64,000 bases of DNA from the NCBI GenBank assembly GCA_002344055.1, contig DDTH01000014.1, positions 24,748 through 88,747 of the forward strand, read 5' to 3'. Within the stretch, counting starts at the first letter, position 1, and each line of letters starts with the position of its first letter. A program made the translations under genes and the position numbers. Shown here in pieces: positions 17,710 to 25,870 of this stretch. The notes below the pieces were generated by a model that was given only the letters and a program-made list of their open reading frames with translations, had not been told where the DNA came from and did no database searches. This stretch comes from Sphingomonadales bacterium UBA2369 (lineage in GTDB: Bacteria; Pseudomonadota; Alphaproteobacteria; Sphingomonadales; Sphingomonadaceae).

Positions 17710-18560
17710 GACAGCCTCTGCCCTGTCGTCTGAATGAAGATGTCTTCGAGGCTGGGTTCCAGCGAGTGGATGGACTCGATCCGCCGGTCCCGGATCAACT
17801 GCTGGAAGCGCGCATCCGTCGCCAGACCGTCGAGCGAGAAACGGTCGCTCGACACGACGCCGCCAAATTCGGTGCGGAGCTCCAGAAGCCGATTGCTGTG
17901 TTCAAGTCGCAGTGCGGATGGCGCTCCAACGCGTGCGAGGCGGCCATCCACCAGGAAGCCGACATTGTCGCAGAGTTCGTCGGCGACGTGCATGTCGTGG
18001 GTGGTCAGGAAGACGGTGGTTCCCCGATCGCGTTCACGACGGATCAGGTCGCGAACGATCCGCGCGTTCACAGGATCAAGGCCCGAAGTCGGCTCGTCGA
18101 GAAAGAGGAGGGCGGGCCGATTGATCAGCGACCGGGCGAGGTTCAGCCGTGTCTGCATGCCCTTGGAAAACTGCTCCACGCGCTTGTTTGCGTCGGGCCT
18201 CAAACCCACCCACTCCAGAACCTCCTCCGGGGCGAGGGTCGGCGATCGGAAAAAGGACGAAAAGAAGCGCAGGTTTTCGATCGCCGTCAGTTTGCGATAA
18301 TTGCTGGGCATTTCGAAACACACGCCGACGCGCTCGAAATAGTCAGGGCCCCAATCCTTCAATGCGCGCGTCATGATGCGGACGTCGCCGCGATATCTCC
18401 GCAGAAGGCGGATCAGAATCTTTTGAGTGGTGCTCTTTCCGGCGCCGCTCGGCCCGAGGAAGCCGAAAACCTCGCCTTCCGCGACCGAGAAGGTGAGTCC
18501 ATTAACAGCCGGGGGCCGCCCCCCATATGCGAAAGTCAGTTCGTTGGCCTCGATCATCAT
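17706..18560 (-). CDS. ABC transporter ATP-binding protein
   Basis: This 284-residue ATPase has Walker A GPSGAGKST at residues 36-44, signature FSKGMQTRLNLARSL, Walker B ALLFLDEPTSGLDP and the switch histidine in FLTTHDMHVADEL. A C-terminal extension of about 70 residues (SLEPSLEDIFIQTTGQRLS) is usual for ABC-2 export ATPases. The gene heads a three-gene exporter operon. The ECF sigma factor/DUF6768 pair reads in the same direction 130 bp upstream, so the exporter could be part of that regulon. Confidence 0.92.
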   Translation of the reverse strand: MMIEANELTFAYGGRPPAVNGLTFSVAEGEVFGFLGPSGAGKSTTQKILIRLLRRYRGDVRIMTRALKDWGPDYFERVGVCFEMPSNYRKLTAIENLRFFSSFFRSPTLAPEEVLEWVGLRPDANKRVEQFSKGMQTRLNLARSLINRPALLFLDEPTSGLDPVNARIVRDLIRRERDRGTTVFLTTHDMHVADELCDNVGFLVDGRLARVGAPSALRLEHSNRLLELRTEFGGVVSSDRFSLDGLATDARFQQLIRDRRIESIHSLEPSLEDIFIQTTGQRLS

Positions 18561-18690
18561 GTGCTGCGCCCCCTTCTACAGTCATTAGGTGGCCGCGAGC
18601 TGGTGAATGGTTCAATCCAGAGGTCCGAATTCGGCGGAGTCGCACCCGCACGAACTGGCTTGGGCAGCTAGTGCGTGTTTTCAGGGAGGC

Positions 18691-19065
18691 TCAAAGCACG
18701 TCGCCGCGCTCATTCACCACCAACAGCTCAAGGCGTTTGATCGCCAGGTGCAAACGGTTGAAATGCATGACCGGCCACAGCGCCAGTTTGAGCATCAGAG
18801 CTATGAGAAACAGGACCGCCGAGGGCAAACCCCAGCGAACGGCGCTCAAGGCGTCTTCGGCCGTGAAAAACTGCCAGCCCGTCCAGATCGCGGCGAGGAA
18901 AGCCAAGGCCTGAACTGCCATGATGACGCCGCTGACCCACCCTGTCCGGCCAGAGAGAAGCGACAGGGTCTGTTCGATGTGGCCCGGATCATCGCCGATC
19001 CTGCGCAACAGATCGCGCTCCTCTGCGGCGAGCGCCTGGTCGATGGTCTGGTCAATGTCACGCAT
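18691..19065 (-). CDS. DUF6768 membrane protein, candidate anti-sigma partner
   Basis: This 124-residue protein has a charged cytoplasmic N-terminus (DIDQTIDQALAAEERDLLRRIG) and two hydrophobic helices (VSGVIMAVQALAFLAAIWTGW and WGLPSAVLFLIALMLKLALWP). It ends with a short charged tail. It overlaps the ECF sigma gene by 8 bp. The topology, a small cytoplasmic head plus membrane anchor translated with an ECF factor, fits a membrane anti-sigma factor, but no zinc-binding HxxxCxxC motif is visible. The family has no assigned function that I know of. The ATG at 19065 is chosen by that overlap. Confidence 0.72.
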   Translation of the reverse strand: MRDIDQTIDQALAAEERDLLRRIGDDPGHIEQTLSLLSGRTGWVSGVIMAVQALAFLAAIWTGWQFFTAEDALSAVRWGLPSAVLFLIALMLKLALWPVMHFNRLHLAIKRLELLVVNERGDVL

Positions 19066-19609
19066 GATGGTCTCCTTCGAGCACGGCGCGCAGGGCGCGG
19101 CGTGCGTGCATGAGGCGGGTTTTGACGGTGCCCGCAGGAACGTCGAGGGCCACAGCGACCTCGGCAATGCTGAGTTCTTCGAAATGATACAAAGCCACGG
19201 TCGCTCTCTGCGCTGCCGGCAGGGATCGGATCGCAATGTGCAGGCGAACGGATTCGTCGCGCGCATCGACATCTGGCTGGATCGCCGAGGGTTCCGGTTC
19301 GGCTGCTACTGCATTGGCAAGGTTGCGCCTCAGTCGGGCCGCTGTGACGTCGCGCGCGCATCGCCGCGAGACGATTCTGTAAGCCCAGGCGGGAAAGGCG
19401 CGCTCATCCTGAAGACCATGTAGGCCGCGCGCAATCTCCAACCATGCGCCTTGAACAGCGTCATAAGCGGCTTCTTCGTTGCCAAGCAGGCGCCAAGCAT
19501 GGGCGAGTAACCGCTTTTGCCAACTTCTCACCAGATCGGAGAAGGCGTGACGGTCCCCGTTGCGCGCCGCAATGACGGAATATTCGTCCAGGAGGGCGCG
19601 CTTGTTCAT
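19058..19609 (-). CDS. ECF-family RNA polymerase sigma factor
   Basis: This 183-residue sigma-70 family protein holds only regions 2 and 4. Region 2 reads FSDLVRSWQKRLLAHAWRLLGNEEAAYDAVQGAWLEIARGL and WAYRIVSRRCARD. Region 4 reads LPAAQRATVALYHFEELSIAEVAVALDVPAGTVKTRLMHARRALR. It should direct polymerase to a small regulon, likely including its own operon. DUF6768 overlaps its 3' end, and the ABC exporter follows on the same strand. It is divergent from blaI across about 215 bp that contains the BlaI-type operators. Confidence 0.92.
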   Translation of the reverse strand: MNKRALLDEYSVIAARNGDRHAFSDLVRSWQKRLLAHAWRLLGNEEAAYDAVQGAWLEIARGLHGLQDERAFPAWAYRIVSRRCARDVTAARLRRNLANAVAAEPEPSAIQPDVDARDESVRLHIAIRSLPAAQRATVALYHFEELSIAEVAVALDVPAGTVKTRLMHARRALRAVLEGDHHA

Positions 19610-19778
19610 CCTTCTGCGGGTGTCCGGTGCCGTTTGGCCATAAGTGGCGTCAATAGAGCATTCGGTTCAATTTTCCTGTCGCACGATGGCACCGGGGCTG
19701 CAGAAGCAGGCTCGCCGGGCGATGACGGCTTCATCGACCAAAGCCCCGAAATCTGCGACGAACCGGCTTGCCGGGCGG

Positions 19779-19790
19779 CTACAAATGTAG
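19779..19790. promoter_or_regulatory. BlaI-type operator 1
   Basis: CTACA-AA-TGTAG, perfect 5-bp arms with a 2-bp centre. This matches the TACA-N2-TGTA operator bound by BlaI/MecI repressors, which are encoded 34 bp downstream. Confidence 0.75.
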
Positions 19791-19794
19791 CATG

Positions 19795-19806
19795 TGACAC
19801 TTGTAG
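19795..19806. promoter_or_regulatory. BlaI-type operator 2
   Basis: TGACA-CT-TGTAG, a slightly imperfect copy of operator 1 with its centre 16 bp away. Paired sites on one DNA face fit cooperative repressor binding and autoregulation of the blaI-M56 operon. The divergent sigma factor gene could also be affected. Confidence 0.65.
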
Positions 19807-19823
19807 CAGGTGAGGCAAGATAC

Positions 19824-20198
19824 GTGATCGATTCTTTACCCCGTCGCGAACGCGAGATTTTCGAATTGCTGTGCAGCGCCGGCGAGGCGACTGCCGCGCA
19901 GGTGCGCGAGCTGATGAACGACCCGCCCTCCTATTCGGCGGTGCGGACGATGCTGTCGCGGCTTGAGGCGAAGGGGCTGGCGGCGCACCGCTCGGTCGAT
20001 GGCGCCTATGTTTACAAGAGCGTGCCGCGCGCCGCGACGGTGCGCGACAGCGCGCTGACGAAAATGGTGCGGACCTTCTTCAACGGGTCCGCCGCGAGCG
20101 CCGCGACGGCCTTGCTCGGCATGTCGAAGGACATGACCGCCGACGAGGTCGCGGCGCTGCAAAAGGCAATCGATCAGGCGAAGGAGCGGGCGAAATGA
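19824..20198 (+). CDS. blaI: BlaI/MecI/CopY-family transcriptional repressor
   Basis: This 124-residue winged-helix repressor reads LPRREREIFELLCSAGEATAAQVRELMNDPPSYSAVRTMLSRLEAKGLAAH, the DNA-binding domain of the BlaI family. A C-terminal dimerisation segment holds the region usually cut by the partner protease. The GTG at 19824 follows GGTGAGG and lies beyond both operators. The frame start at 19794 lies inside operator 2 and is unlikely. Its stop overlaps the M56 peptidase start (ATGA). No beta-lactamase gene is nearby, so the target is something else. Confidence 0.92.
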   Translation: MIDSLPRREREIFELLCSAGEATAAQVRELMNDPPSYSAVRTMLSRLEAKGLAAHRSVDGAYVYKSVPRAATVRDSALTKMVRTFFNGSAASAATALLGMSKDMTADEVAALQKAIDQAKERAK

Positions 20199-21862
20199 CC
20201 AGCTGGTTCTTCATCGAGATGGCGGCCAAGTCCGCCTTGATCTGCAGCATCGCGCTGCTGCTCGCCATGGCTTTGCGCAACCGCGCCGCCGCCGACCGTT
20301 CCATGGTCCTGCGCGTGGGCGCTGGCCTGCTCGTCGCTTTGCCGCTGATCGACATGGCGTTCCCGGTGCTGGAGATCGAGGCGTTCGCCGCCCCGGCCGC
20401 GCCGTTCGAGGGGATGAGCCAGGCGCAGATCGACCAGCTGATGGCGATGGCGGCGACCATGCCGCCGGTCGAACCGACTATCTGGGATGATCCCACGCCC
20501 TTGATCCTGATCCTGTGGGGCGCGGGTGCGCTCGCCGTGCTGGCGCGGCTGGGCGTTGGCCTGGTCACGCTCAATCGCTGGACGCGCTCGGCCGAGCCGG
20601 TCACCGACCCGCACTGGCTGAACGCGCTGGAGCGCGCCCGCGTCGCCACCGGGGCGAGCGACCGCCTGCGGCTGATGGTCGGCGACAAGGTGCCCGGCCC
20701 GCTCGGCTGGGGCTGGCGCAACCCGGTCATCCTGATCGACTATGACACTTATGCGGAAGGCGAAGAGGCGGACGCGATCCTGGCGCATGAAGTGGCGCAC
20801 GTCGCCCGCCGCGACTGGCCGTCGCTGATGATGACGCGGATCGCCACGGCTCTGTTCTGGTTCAATCCTTTGGCCTGGACGCTCGCCCGCGAGTCGATCC
20901 ATCAGGCCGAGGAAGCCGCCGACGCCCATGCCGCGCGCTCGGTCGAGCCGACCCGCTATGCCGAGACCCTGCTGAGCTGGGGCCAGATCGGCCGCGGGAT
21001 CGGCGTGCCGGCCAATTCGATCGCGCCGGGCGCCCGTGCCTTGTCGCGGCGGGTGCGGGCCGTGCTCGATGCGAAATTGCTCGAGCGTTCGGCCCGGTCG
21101 CGCTTCGCGATGGTGGCGGTCTTGCTGTGCGTCGGCGTCGCCGCGCCGGTCGCCGCGCTGAAGCTGGTCGAGGAAGCGCGTCCGCCGGAAGCGCCGCGAG
21201 CGCCGAGTGCGGTTGCCAGCCTGACCCAGCCGGAAGCGCCGCTGCCGCCCGAGCCGATGGTGGCCCCGCACGCACCGGTCGCGCCCCGCGCCCCGCGTCC
21301 GCCCCGCACGCCGGAGGTCGAAGCCGAGGTGGCTGAGGCGATGCGGGAACTGCGCGAAGTGCTGCCCCGCGTGCCGGTGATCGTCCGCGACGCCATGCGC
21401 CACGTCGATCATGCCGAGATCGGGCGCGCGGTCGCGCATGCCCAGCGCGTGAACAGCGCGGAAATGCGCGCGGCGATGGCCGAAGCCCGGCAGGCGCATG
21501 CCGAGGCGATGCGCAGCCTGCCGCGGATCGATCATGCCGCCTTGCAGGAGCGGATCCGTGCCTCGCTGCCGTCGCAGGAACAATTGCAGCAGCAGATCCG
21601 CGCGTCGATCGCCGCCAGCCGTCACAGCATGGCCGCCGGTGCGGCCGGGATGGAACAGGGCGCGGCGCGGATGGAGGCGCAGGCCCGCCGCTTCCGCGAC
21701 CGCAATGAGCGCGAGCGGATCATCGCCGAGCAGCGCGCGCGCGGCGAAACCGTCACGCACGAGGATCTGCTCGAAGCCGCCGACGGCATGGAGCAGGGTG
21801 CGCGCGGCATGCGCGAGGGCGCTCGCCAGATGCGCGAAGGCTTCGGCCACGACGACGACTGA
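20195..21862 (+). CDS. M56 (BlaR1-type) membrane metallopeptidase sensor
   Basis: This 555-residue protein has N-terminal membrane helices, then a cytoplasmic gluzincin domain with HEVAHVARRDW. His198, Glu199 and His202 should bind zinc, with a further ligand in HQAEEAADAHA. A membrane helix (FAMVAVLLCVGVAAPVAAL) follows near residue 310, then about 230 residues of Pro/Ala-rich and Ala/Glu/Arg/Met helical repeats, with no penicillin-binding domain. In BlaR1/MecR1 systems the peptidase inactivates BlaI after a signal. Here the sensing part is a novel-looking helical tail. Confidence 0.88.
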   Translation: MTSWFFIEMAAKSALICSIALLLAMALRNRAAADRSMVLRVGAGLLVALPLIDMAFPVLEIEAFAAPAAPFEGMSQAQIDQLMAMAATMPPVEPTIWDDPTPLILILWGAGALAVLARLGVGLVTLNRWTRSAEPVTDPHWLNALERARVATGASDRLRLMVGDKVPGPLGWGWRNPVILIDYDTYAEGEEADAILAHEVAHVARRDWPSLMMTRIATALFWFNPLAWTLARESIHQAEEAADAHAARSVEPTRYAETLLSWGQIGRGIGVPANSIAPGARALSRRVRAVLDAKLLERSARSRFAMVAVLLCVGVAAPVAALKLVEEARPPEAPRAPSAVASLTQPEAPLPPEPMVAPHAPVAPRAPRPPRTPEVEAEVAEAMRELREVLPRVPVIVRDAMRHVDHAEIGRAVAHAQRVNSAEMRAAMAEARQAHAEAMRSLPRIDHAALQERIRASLPSQEQLQQQIRASIAASRHSMAAGAAGMEQGAARMEAQARRFRDRNERERIIAEQRARGETVTHEDLLEAADGMEQGARGMREGARQMREGFGHDDD

Positions 21863-21894
21863 GACGCTTCCAGCCCCTGCGTCCTGTCGCTAAG

Positions 21895-21925
21895 CGTGCC
21901 GTCCCCGCCAAGCGGGGGCGGCACG
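21895..21925 (+). terminator. Strong hairpin after the blaI-M56 operon
   Basis: CGTGCCGTCCCCGC and its near-perfect complement flank a 3-base loop, followed by TAGCTTTTCC. It is probably a transcription terminator between the M56 gene and the polyketide synthase gene. The T-run is short. Confidence 0.5.
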
Positions 21926-21992
21926 TAGCTTTTCCGGCATAGCGGGAGCCAGGCGGGCGGTCGCGGGTTGAAGCCCGGAAAGGTCGGCGTCG

Positions 21993-23051
21993 ATGGCAGT
22001 GAAAGCGTATCTGAACGCCGTCGCCGGGGCGGTGCCGGATCACGACATTCATCAGCCTTATGTCGAATGGGCGGCGGCGCGGATCGCTGACCCGCGCGAA
22101 CGCGCCTTGTTCGAGCGGATGGCGGAGCGGGCGGGGATCGCGCATCGCTGGTCGATCCTGCCGCCCACGCCGGCGGGCGGCTCGCCGGTCGCCGAGGGCG
22201 GCTTTTATGCCGGCGCGGCACCGGGAACGGCGGCGCGGATGGCGCTCTACGCCGACGCCGCGCCGAAGCTGGCGCTCAAGGCGATCGGCAATTTGGGGCC
22301 GCTGGGGCGGATCAGCCATCTCGTGGTGGCGAGCTGCACCGGCTTCGTCGCGCCGGGGGTGGACCAGATCATCGCCGAGGCGCTGGGGCTGGGTGATGTC
22401 GAGCGCACCCTGATCGGCTTCATGGGCTGTTATGCGGCGGCGGCGGCGCTGCGGAACGCGCATCATATCGTGCGGTCGGAGCCGGAAGCGAGGGTGCTGG
22501 TGGTGACGGTGGAGTTGTCGTCGCTGCACCTGCAATTCGCGACGGACCTTGAGGGGCTGCTGGCGGAATTGCAGTTTGGCGACGGGGCCGCGGCGGCTTT
22601 GGTGACGGCCGAGCCGGTCGGTTTCGGGATCGACGCGCCGTTCGCGGTGACGCTCCCCGAATCCGGCGAACTGATCCGCTGGTCGATTGGCGATTCCGGT
22701 TTCGAGATGGTGCTGTCGGGCGAGGTGCCGGGGCGGATCGGGACGGCATTGCGTGACGATAATGTGCGGGCGCGCATTCTCGGCGATTGGGCGGCGGGCG
22801 AGGTCGACGCCTGGGCCGTGCATGCGGGCGGGCGCTCGATCCTGGATGCGGTGGAGCGGTCGCTGGAGCTGCCGCCGGAGCGGCTCGCGGCCTCGCGGCG
22901 CGTGCTGCACGATTGCGGCAACATGTCCTCGTCGACGCTGATGTTCGTGCTGCGCGAATTGCTGGCCGATCCGGACGCGCGGAAGGGCGTCGCCATCGCC
23001 TTCGGCCCCGGGCTGGCGGCGGAAGGCTTCCGCTTCGAGCGGGCCGGGTGA
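21993..23051 (+). CDS. Type III polyketide synthase (chalcone/stilbene synthase-like)
   Basis: This 352-residue thiolase-fold enzyme condenses an acyl-CoA with malonyl-CoA units on one active site. The catalytic triad is visible: Cys146 in IGFMGCYAAAAALR, His near 276 in AWAVHAGGRSIL and Asn near 309 in DCGNMSSST. The opening AVAGAVPDHDI and SHLVVASCTGFVAPGVD are also typical. Product class (alkylpyrone, resorcinol or other) cannot be read from sequence. Its stop overlaps the GTG of the flavoprotein gene, which makes a two-gene biosynthetic operon. Confidence 0.93.
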   Translation: MAVKAYLNAVAGAVPDHDIHQPYVEWAAARIADPRERALFERMAERAGIAHRWSILPPTPAGGSPVAEGGFYAGAAPGTAARMALYADAAPKLALKAIGNLGPLGRISHLVVASCTGFVAPGVDQIIAEALGLGDVERTLIGFMGCYAAAAALRNAHHIVRSEPEARVLVVTVELSSLHLQFATDLEGLLAELQFGDGAAAALVTAEPVGFGIDAPFAVTLPESGELIRWSIGDSGFEMVLSGEVPGRIGTALRDDNVRARILGDWAAGEVDAWAVHAGGRSILDAVERSLELPPERLAASRRVLHDCGNMSSSTLMFVLRELLADPDARKGVAIAFGPGLAAEGFRFERAG

Positions 23052-24136
23052 GCATTCGCATCGTCCCGGCGCTGATCGTCGGCGGCGGACCGGCGGGTGC
23101 GGCGGCGGCGATCCGGCTGGCGGAAGGCGGCGTCTTCGCGGAACTGATCGAGCGATCGGCGGGGCCGCGCGACGTGGTGTGCGGCGGCTTCGTCGGCTGG
23201 GATGCGATCGCGGCATTGGAACGGCTTGGGGTGGACGCGGCGGCGCTGGGCGCGCGGCCGATCACCCGGCTCCGCTTGGTCACGATGAAGCGGATTGTGG
23301 AGACGAAGCTGCCGCAAGCCGCAGCCGGACTGTCGCGGCGCTGTCTGGACGAGGCTTTGCTGGAAAGAGCGGCGGCGCTCGGCGCGAAGGTGCGCAAAGG
23401 GGTGACGGCGCGCGGCGGGGAGGGGCGGACGATCCGGCTCGACGGCGGCGAGCTGCTTGCGGCCGAAACCCTGTTCCTGGCGACCGGCAAGCATGAATTG
23501 CGCGGGCTGGCGCGGGACGTGCCGGCGGGCAGGGGCGCGGGCGCGGTCGGGCTGAGGGCCAGCTTCCGGCCCGGAGCGGCGGACATGGCCCGGCTCGCCG
23601 GCTTCATCGAATTGCATCCGTTCGACGGCGGCTATGCGGGCCTGCTGCTGCAGGAGGATGGGTCGGCCAATCTGTGCATGTCCGTTTCGGCGGCCCGCCT
23701 GCGCCGGGCGGGCGGTATCGACGGCCTCCTCGAGGAATTGTTGCGGGAAGCGCCCCGGCTCGCTGCGTATTTCGCCTGCGTCGCGGCAAAATGGATCAGC
23801 GTCAGCAATGTCCCTTATGGCTGGCGCGCGCGGGCGACGACGGAAGGTCTGTTCCGGATCGGTGATCAGGCGGCGGTGATCGCCTCGCTCGCCGGGGACG
23901 GGATCGCGATCGCGCTGACCAGCGGCATCGCGGCGGCCGAGGCGCATCTTGCCGGTACTGCCGCGCCGGATTTTCAGCAGGCCTTTGCCCGGACATCGGC
24001 GCGTCCGCTGAAGCTTGCCGAGGCCTTGCGCTGGGCGGCGGAGCGCAGCGGGCCGCGACGCTTGCTGACTGGCTTGGCGGGCTTTTCGCCCGGACTCGCG
24101 CGCTGGGCGGCGTCCTCGACCCGGATCGCGTCCTAG
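23048..24136 (+). CDS. FAD-dependent oxidoreductase (geranylgeranyl-reductase/hydroxylase-like)
   Basis: This 362-residue flavoprotein has the dinucleotide motif VGGGPAGAAAAIRLAEGG at residues 11-28, a second FAD segment LSRRCLDEALLERAAALGA, and the FRIGDQAAVIASLAGDGIAIALTSG motif that closes the FAD site. It belongs to the aromatic hydroxylase/geranylgeranyl reductase group. The GTG at 23048 overlaps the polyketide synthase stop, so it should modify that product by hydroxylation or oxidation. In Streptomyces a comparable set (SrsA-SrsB-SrsC) also includes a methyltransferase; none is adjacent here. Its stop overlaps the convergent hydrolase stop. Confidence 0.88.
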   Translation: MSIRIVPALIVGGGPAGAAAAIRLAEGGVFAELIERSAGPRDVVCGGFVGWDAIAALERLGVDAAALGARPITRLRLVTMKRIVETKLPQAAAGLSRRCLDEALLERAAALGAKVRKGVTARGGEGRTIRLDGGELLAAETLFLATGKHELRGLARDVPAGRGAGAVGLRASFRPGAADMARLAGFIELHPFDGGYAGLLLQEDGSANLCMSVSAARLRRAGGIDGLLEELLREAPRLAAYFACVAAKWISVSNVPYGWRARATTEGLFRIGDQAAVIASLAGDGIAIALTSGIAAAEAHLAGTAAPDFQQAFARTSARPLKLAEALRWAAERSGPRRLLTGLAGFSPGLARWAASSTRIAS

Positions 24137-25230
24137 CGGCCGGTAATCGCGCCAGGAGCGTCCGTCCGCCACTGGCCGGAATTGCGGTACTCCTCGCGCA
24201 CCTGGCTGCTCTGCACCTCGACCGGATCGGCGACGATGCTCGGGCGGCGTTGCGCCGTGACCGCGACGGGGGTGACGGTCGCGCCGTCCGACATGGCGGG
24301 CGGCGGCATCCATTCCGGCGCGCTGGTGACGGTCGCCGCGCCGTTCGCGCCGTAGCGGACGATGGTCGGATTCGGCCGCGCGATCGGCTCCGCACCGGCA
24401 TAGCGGTCGGTGAACGCACCCGGCGATCCGCCCGCGCCCGGCAGCCGGTAGAAGATGTGCGCGCCGATCACCGCCGTCTTGGTCAGGCGCGGCGCCCAGC
24501 GCGGCATGACGTAATTGGCGTGGTAGAAGGTCGAAAGCCCCACCGGCGCGAAGACCCGGCCGGCCAGCGCCTCCTCCGCATAACGGCGCGCGCGCGACCA
24601 CATCGCGGCGTTGGGCGTACGGCTCAGCGCCCCGTCGCAGGTGAAGGTGAACTGGCAGCCGCCGCCGGCGCGCATCGGCCCCTGATAGACGACGCCGCAG
24701 ACGCTGTTGGGCCAGGCGGGATGGCGGACGCGGTTCAGCACGACCTGCGCGACGGCGCGCTGGCCATCCTCGCTCTGATTGCCGGCTTCGTAGTAAATGG
24801 CCTGGGTCAGGCAATCGAGCGCGCGCAGCTGCGAGACGGGCGCGGTGGAGGCCAGGAAGGCCGCGGCGGGCGCGGAGGCGCCGGGACCGGCGAGCGGCAA
24901 GGCGGCATTGGCCTGGAACGCATTCTCGCCGAACAGCAAGGGCGCGACGGTGGGATCGGCCAGCTCGGCGGGCGAGGAGGGCAGTTCGACCGAAGGCGGA
25001 ACCTCCATCGTGACCTGTACCGCGCCAAATTGCTGCTGGATGGGGGCGACTTCGGCGACCTGAAGGGTGGTGCAGGAACCGGTGGCGAGCACGAGCGCGG
25101 CCAGCCGGAAGGGCTCGCGGCGAGCCGGCCTCGCGCGGTCCTTGTCATGCCATGGCCGTGGACGTGCCTGTGTCACCCGTCGCTCCAAGCCCCGCAGGGC
25201 CATTCCAAGCCCCCGCTGGGCCGCCGCCAT
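24133..25230 (-). CDS. Cell-wall hydrolase (SleB-like)
   Basis: This protein of up to 365 residues contains the Hydrolase_2/SleB domain. It has CLTQAIYYEAGNQSEDGQRAVAQVVLNRVRHPAWP with the catalytic glutamate in YYEAGNQ, then CGVVYQG and CQFTFTCDG, and ends with STFYHANYVMPRWA. Such enzymes cut peptidoglycan glycan strands. The N-terminus holds a possible membrane or lipoprotein leader (LAALVLATGSCTTLQ). The start is uncertain: ATG 25230 and ATG 25203 are both possible. The C-terminal 90 residues are proline-rich and probably unstructured. Confidence 0.87.
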   Translation of the reverse strand: MAAAQRGLGMALRGLERRVTQARPRPWHDKDRARPARREPFRLAALVLATGSCTTLQVAEVAPIQQQFGAVQVTMEVPPSVELPSSPAELADPTVAPLLFGENAFQANAALPLAGPGASAPAAAFLASTAPVSQLRALDCLTQAIYYEAGNQSEDGQRAVAQVVLNRVRHPAWPNSVCGVVYQGPMRAGGGCQFTFTCDGALSRTPNAAMWSRARRYAEEALAGRVFAPVGLSTFYHANYVMPRWAPRLTKTAVIGAHIFYRLPGAGGSPGAFTDRYAGAEPIARPNPTIVRYGANGAATVTSAPEWMPPPAMSDGATVTPVAVTAQRRPSIVADPVEVQSSQVREEYRNSGQWRTDAPGAITGR

Positions 25231-25354
25231 ACGCGCGTCCCGACTCGGGCGCGCGCGTGGATTTCGCGGCGTCCCATTCGGACACAGGCTCTCACCAGCC
25301 GGTTAAGACGGGCGAATATCTGGACGGGGGCGGAGAGGGCGTTAGACGGGGCCG

Positions 25355-25651
25355 GTGCGTCGATCCGTCCTCATCCTGACCGCCTGCGCCATGCTCGCCG
25401 CCTGCGGTCCGAAGCTGGAGAGCGAGTTGATCGCCGGACGGACGGTGACCGTTACCAATCGCGAGGAGGCGCCGATGACGTTGACGAAGATCGTCGCCAA
25501 CGATGCCGGCGGTCGGCAGGAATGCGTGAACGAACCGGCGACGACGCTCGGCCCGGGGCGGACCTATACCACCACCTTCTTCCTCTGCGACGAGGTGAAG
25601 ACAGTGGATATCGAGACGGACCGGGGCAGCCGGCAGATCGGGTTCGAATGA
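25355..25651 (+). CDS. Small lipoprotein
   Basis: This 98-residue protein starts with GTG. Its signal peptide ends in lipobox LAAC, followed by a compact domain with cysteines in RQECVNEP and FFLCDEV that may pair. I do not recognise a family. It lies divergent from the hydrolase gene and converges on the LytTR regulator across a repeat-filled gap. Confidence 0.6.
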   Translation: MRRSVLILTACAMLAACGPKLESELIAGRTVTVTNREEAPMTLTKIVANDAGGRQECVNEPATTLGPGRTYTTTFFLCDEVKTVDIETDRGSRQIGFE

Positions 25652-25870
25652 CTCCTAACCCTCCCCCCTTGCGGGGGAGGATGGTCCGAAGGGCCGGGAG
25701 AGGGGGCAAGGCCGCGTCTGCGGCCGCAAAAAAATCTTTTGCGAGCCAGACGGCTCGCTACCCCTCTCTCCATGCTCAGGCGCGCCCTGTCCCCCCGGAC
25801 AGGGCTGCGGATGTCTGGGGGACATCCGCACCTGAGCATTCTCTCCCGCAAGGAGAGAGAGGCTATCTGG
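25652..25870. repeat. Nested inverted-repeat element between convergent genes
   Basis: Nearly the whole 219-bp gap is palindromic. It holds a CCTCCCCC/GGGGGAGG hairpin (about 25660-25680), GGCCGC-GTCT-GCGGCC (25710-25725) and GCGAGCC/GGCTCGC (25741-25758). An outer ATGCTCAGG (25772-25780)/CCTGAGCAT (25831-25839) pair encloses two further hairpins. The first 100 bp recur at 63920-64000. It is a REP/MITE-like element that probably also serves as a bidirectional terminator. Confidence 0.75.

Noticed and set aside
19779..24136. Beta-lactam resistance cluster
   Set aside because: BlaI/M56 are present but no beta-lactamase or penicillin-binding protein gene is nearby, so a resistance role is not supported.
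22463..24814. 783-codon frame antisense to the polyketide synthase and flavoprotein genes
   Set aside because: It crosses three well-supported genes and gives Arg/Ala/Pro-rich sequence without motifs.
25652..25870. CRISPR array
   Set aside because: The repeats are nested palindromes of different sequence and spacing, not regular direct repeats with spacers.
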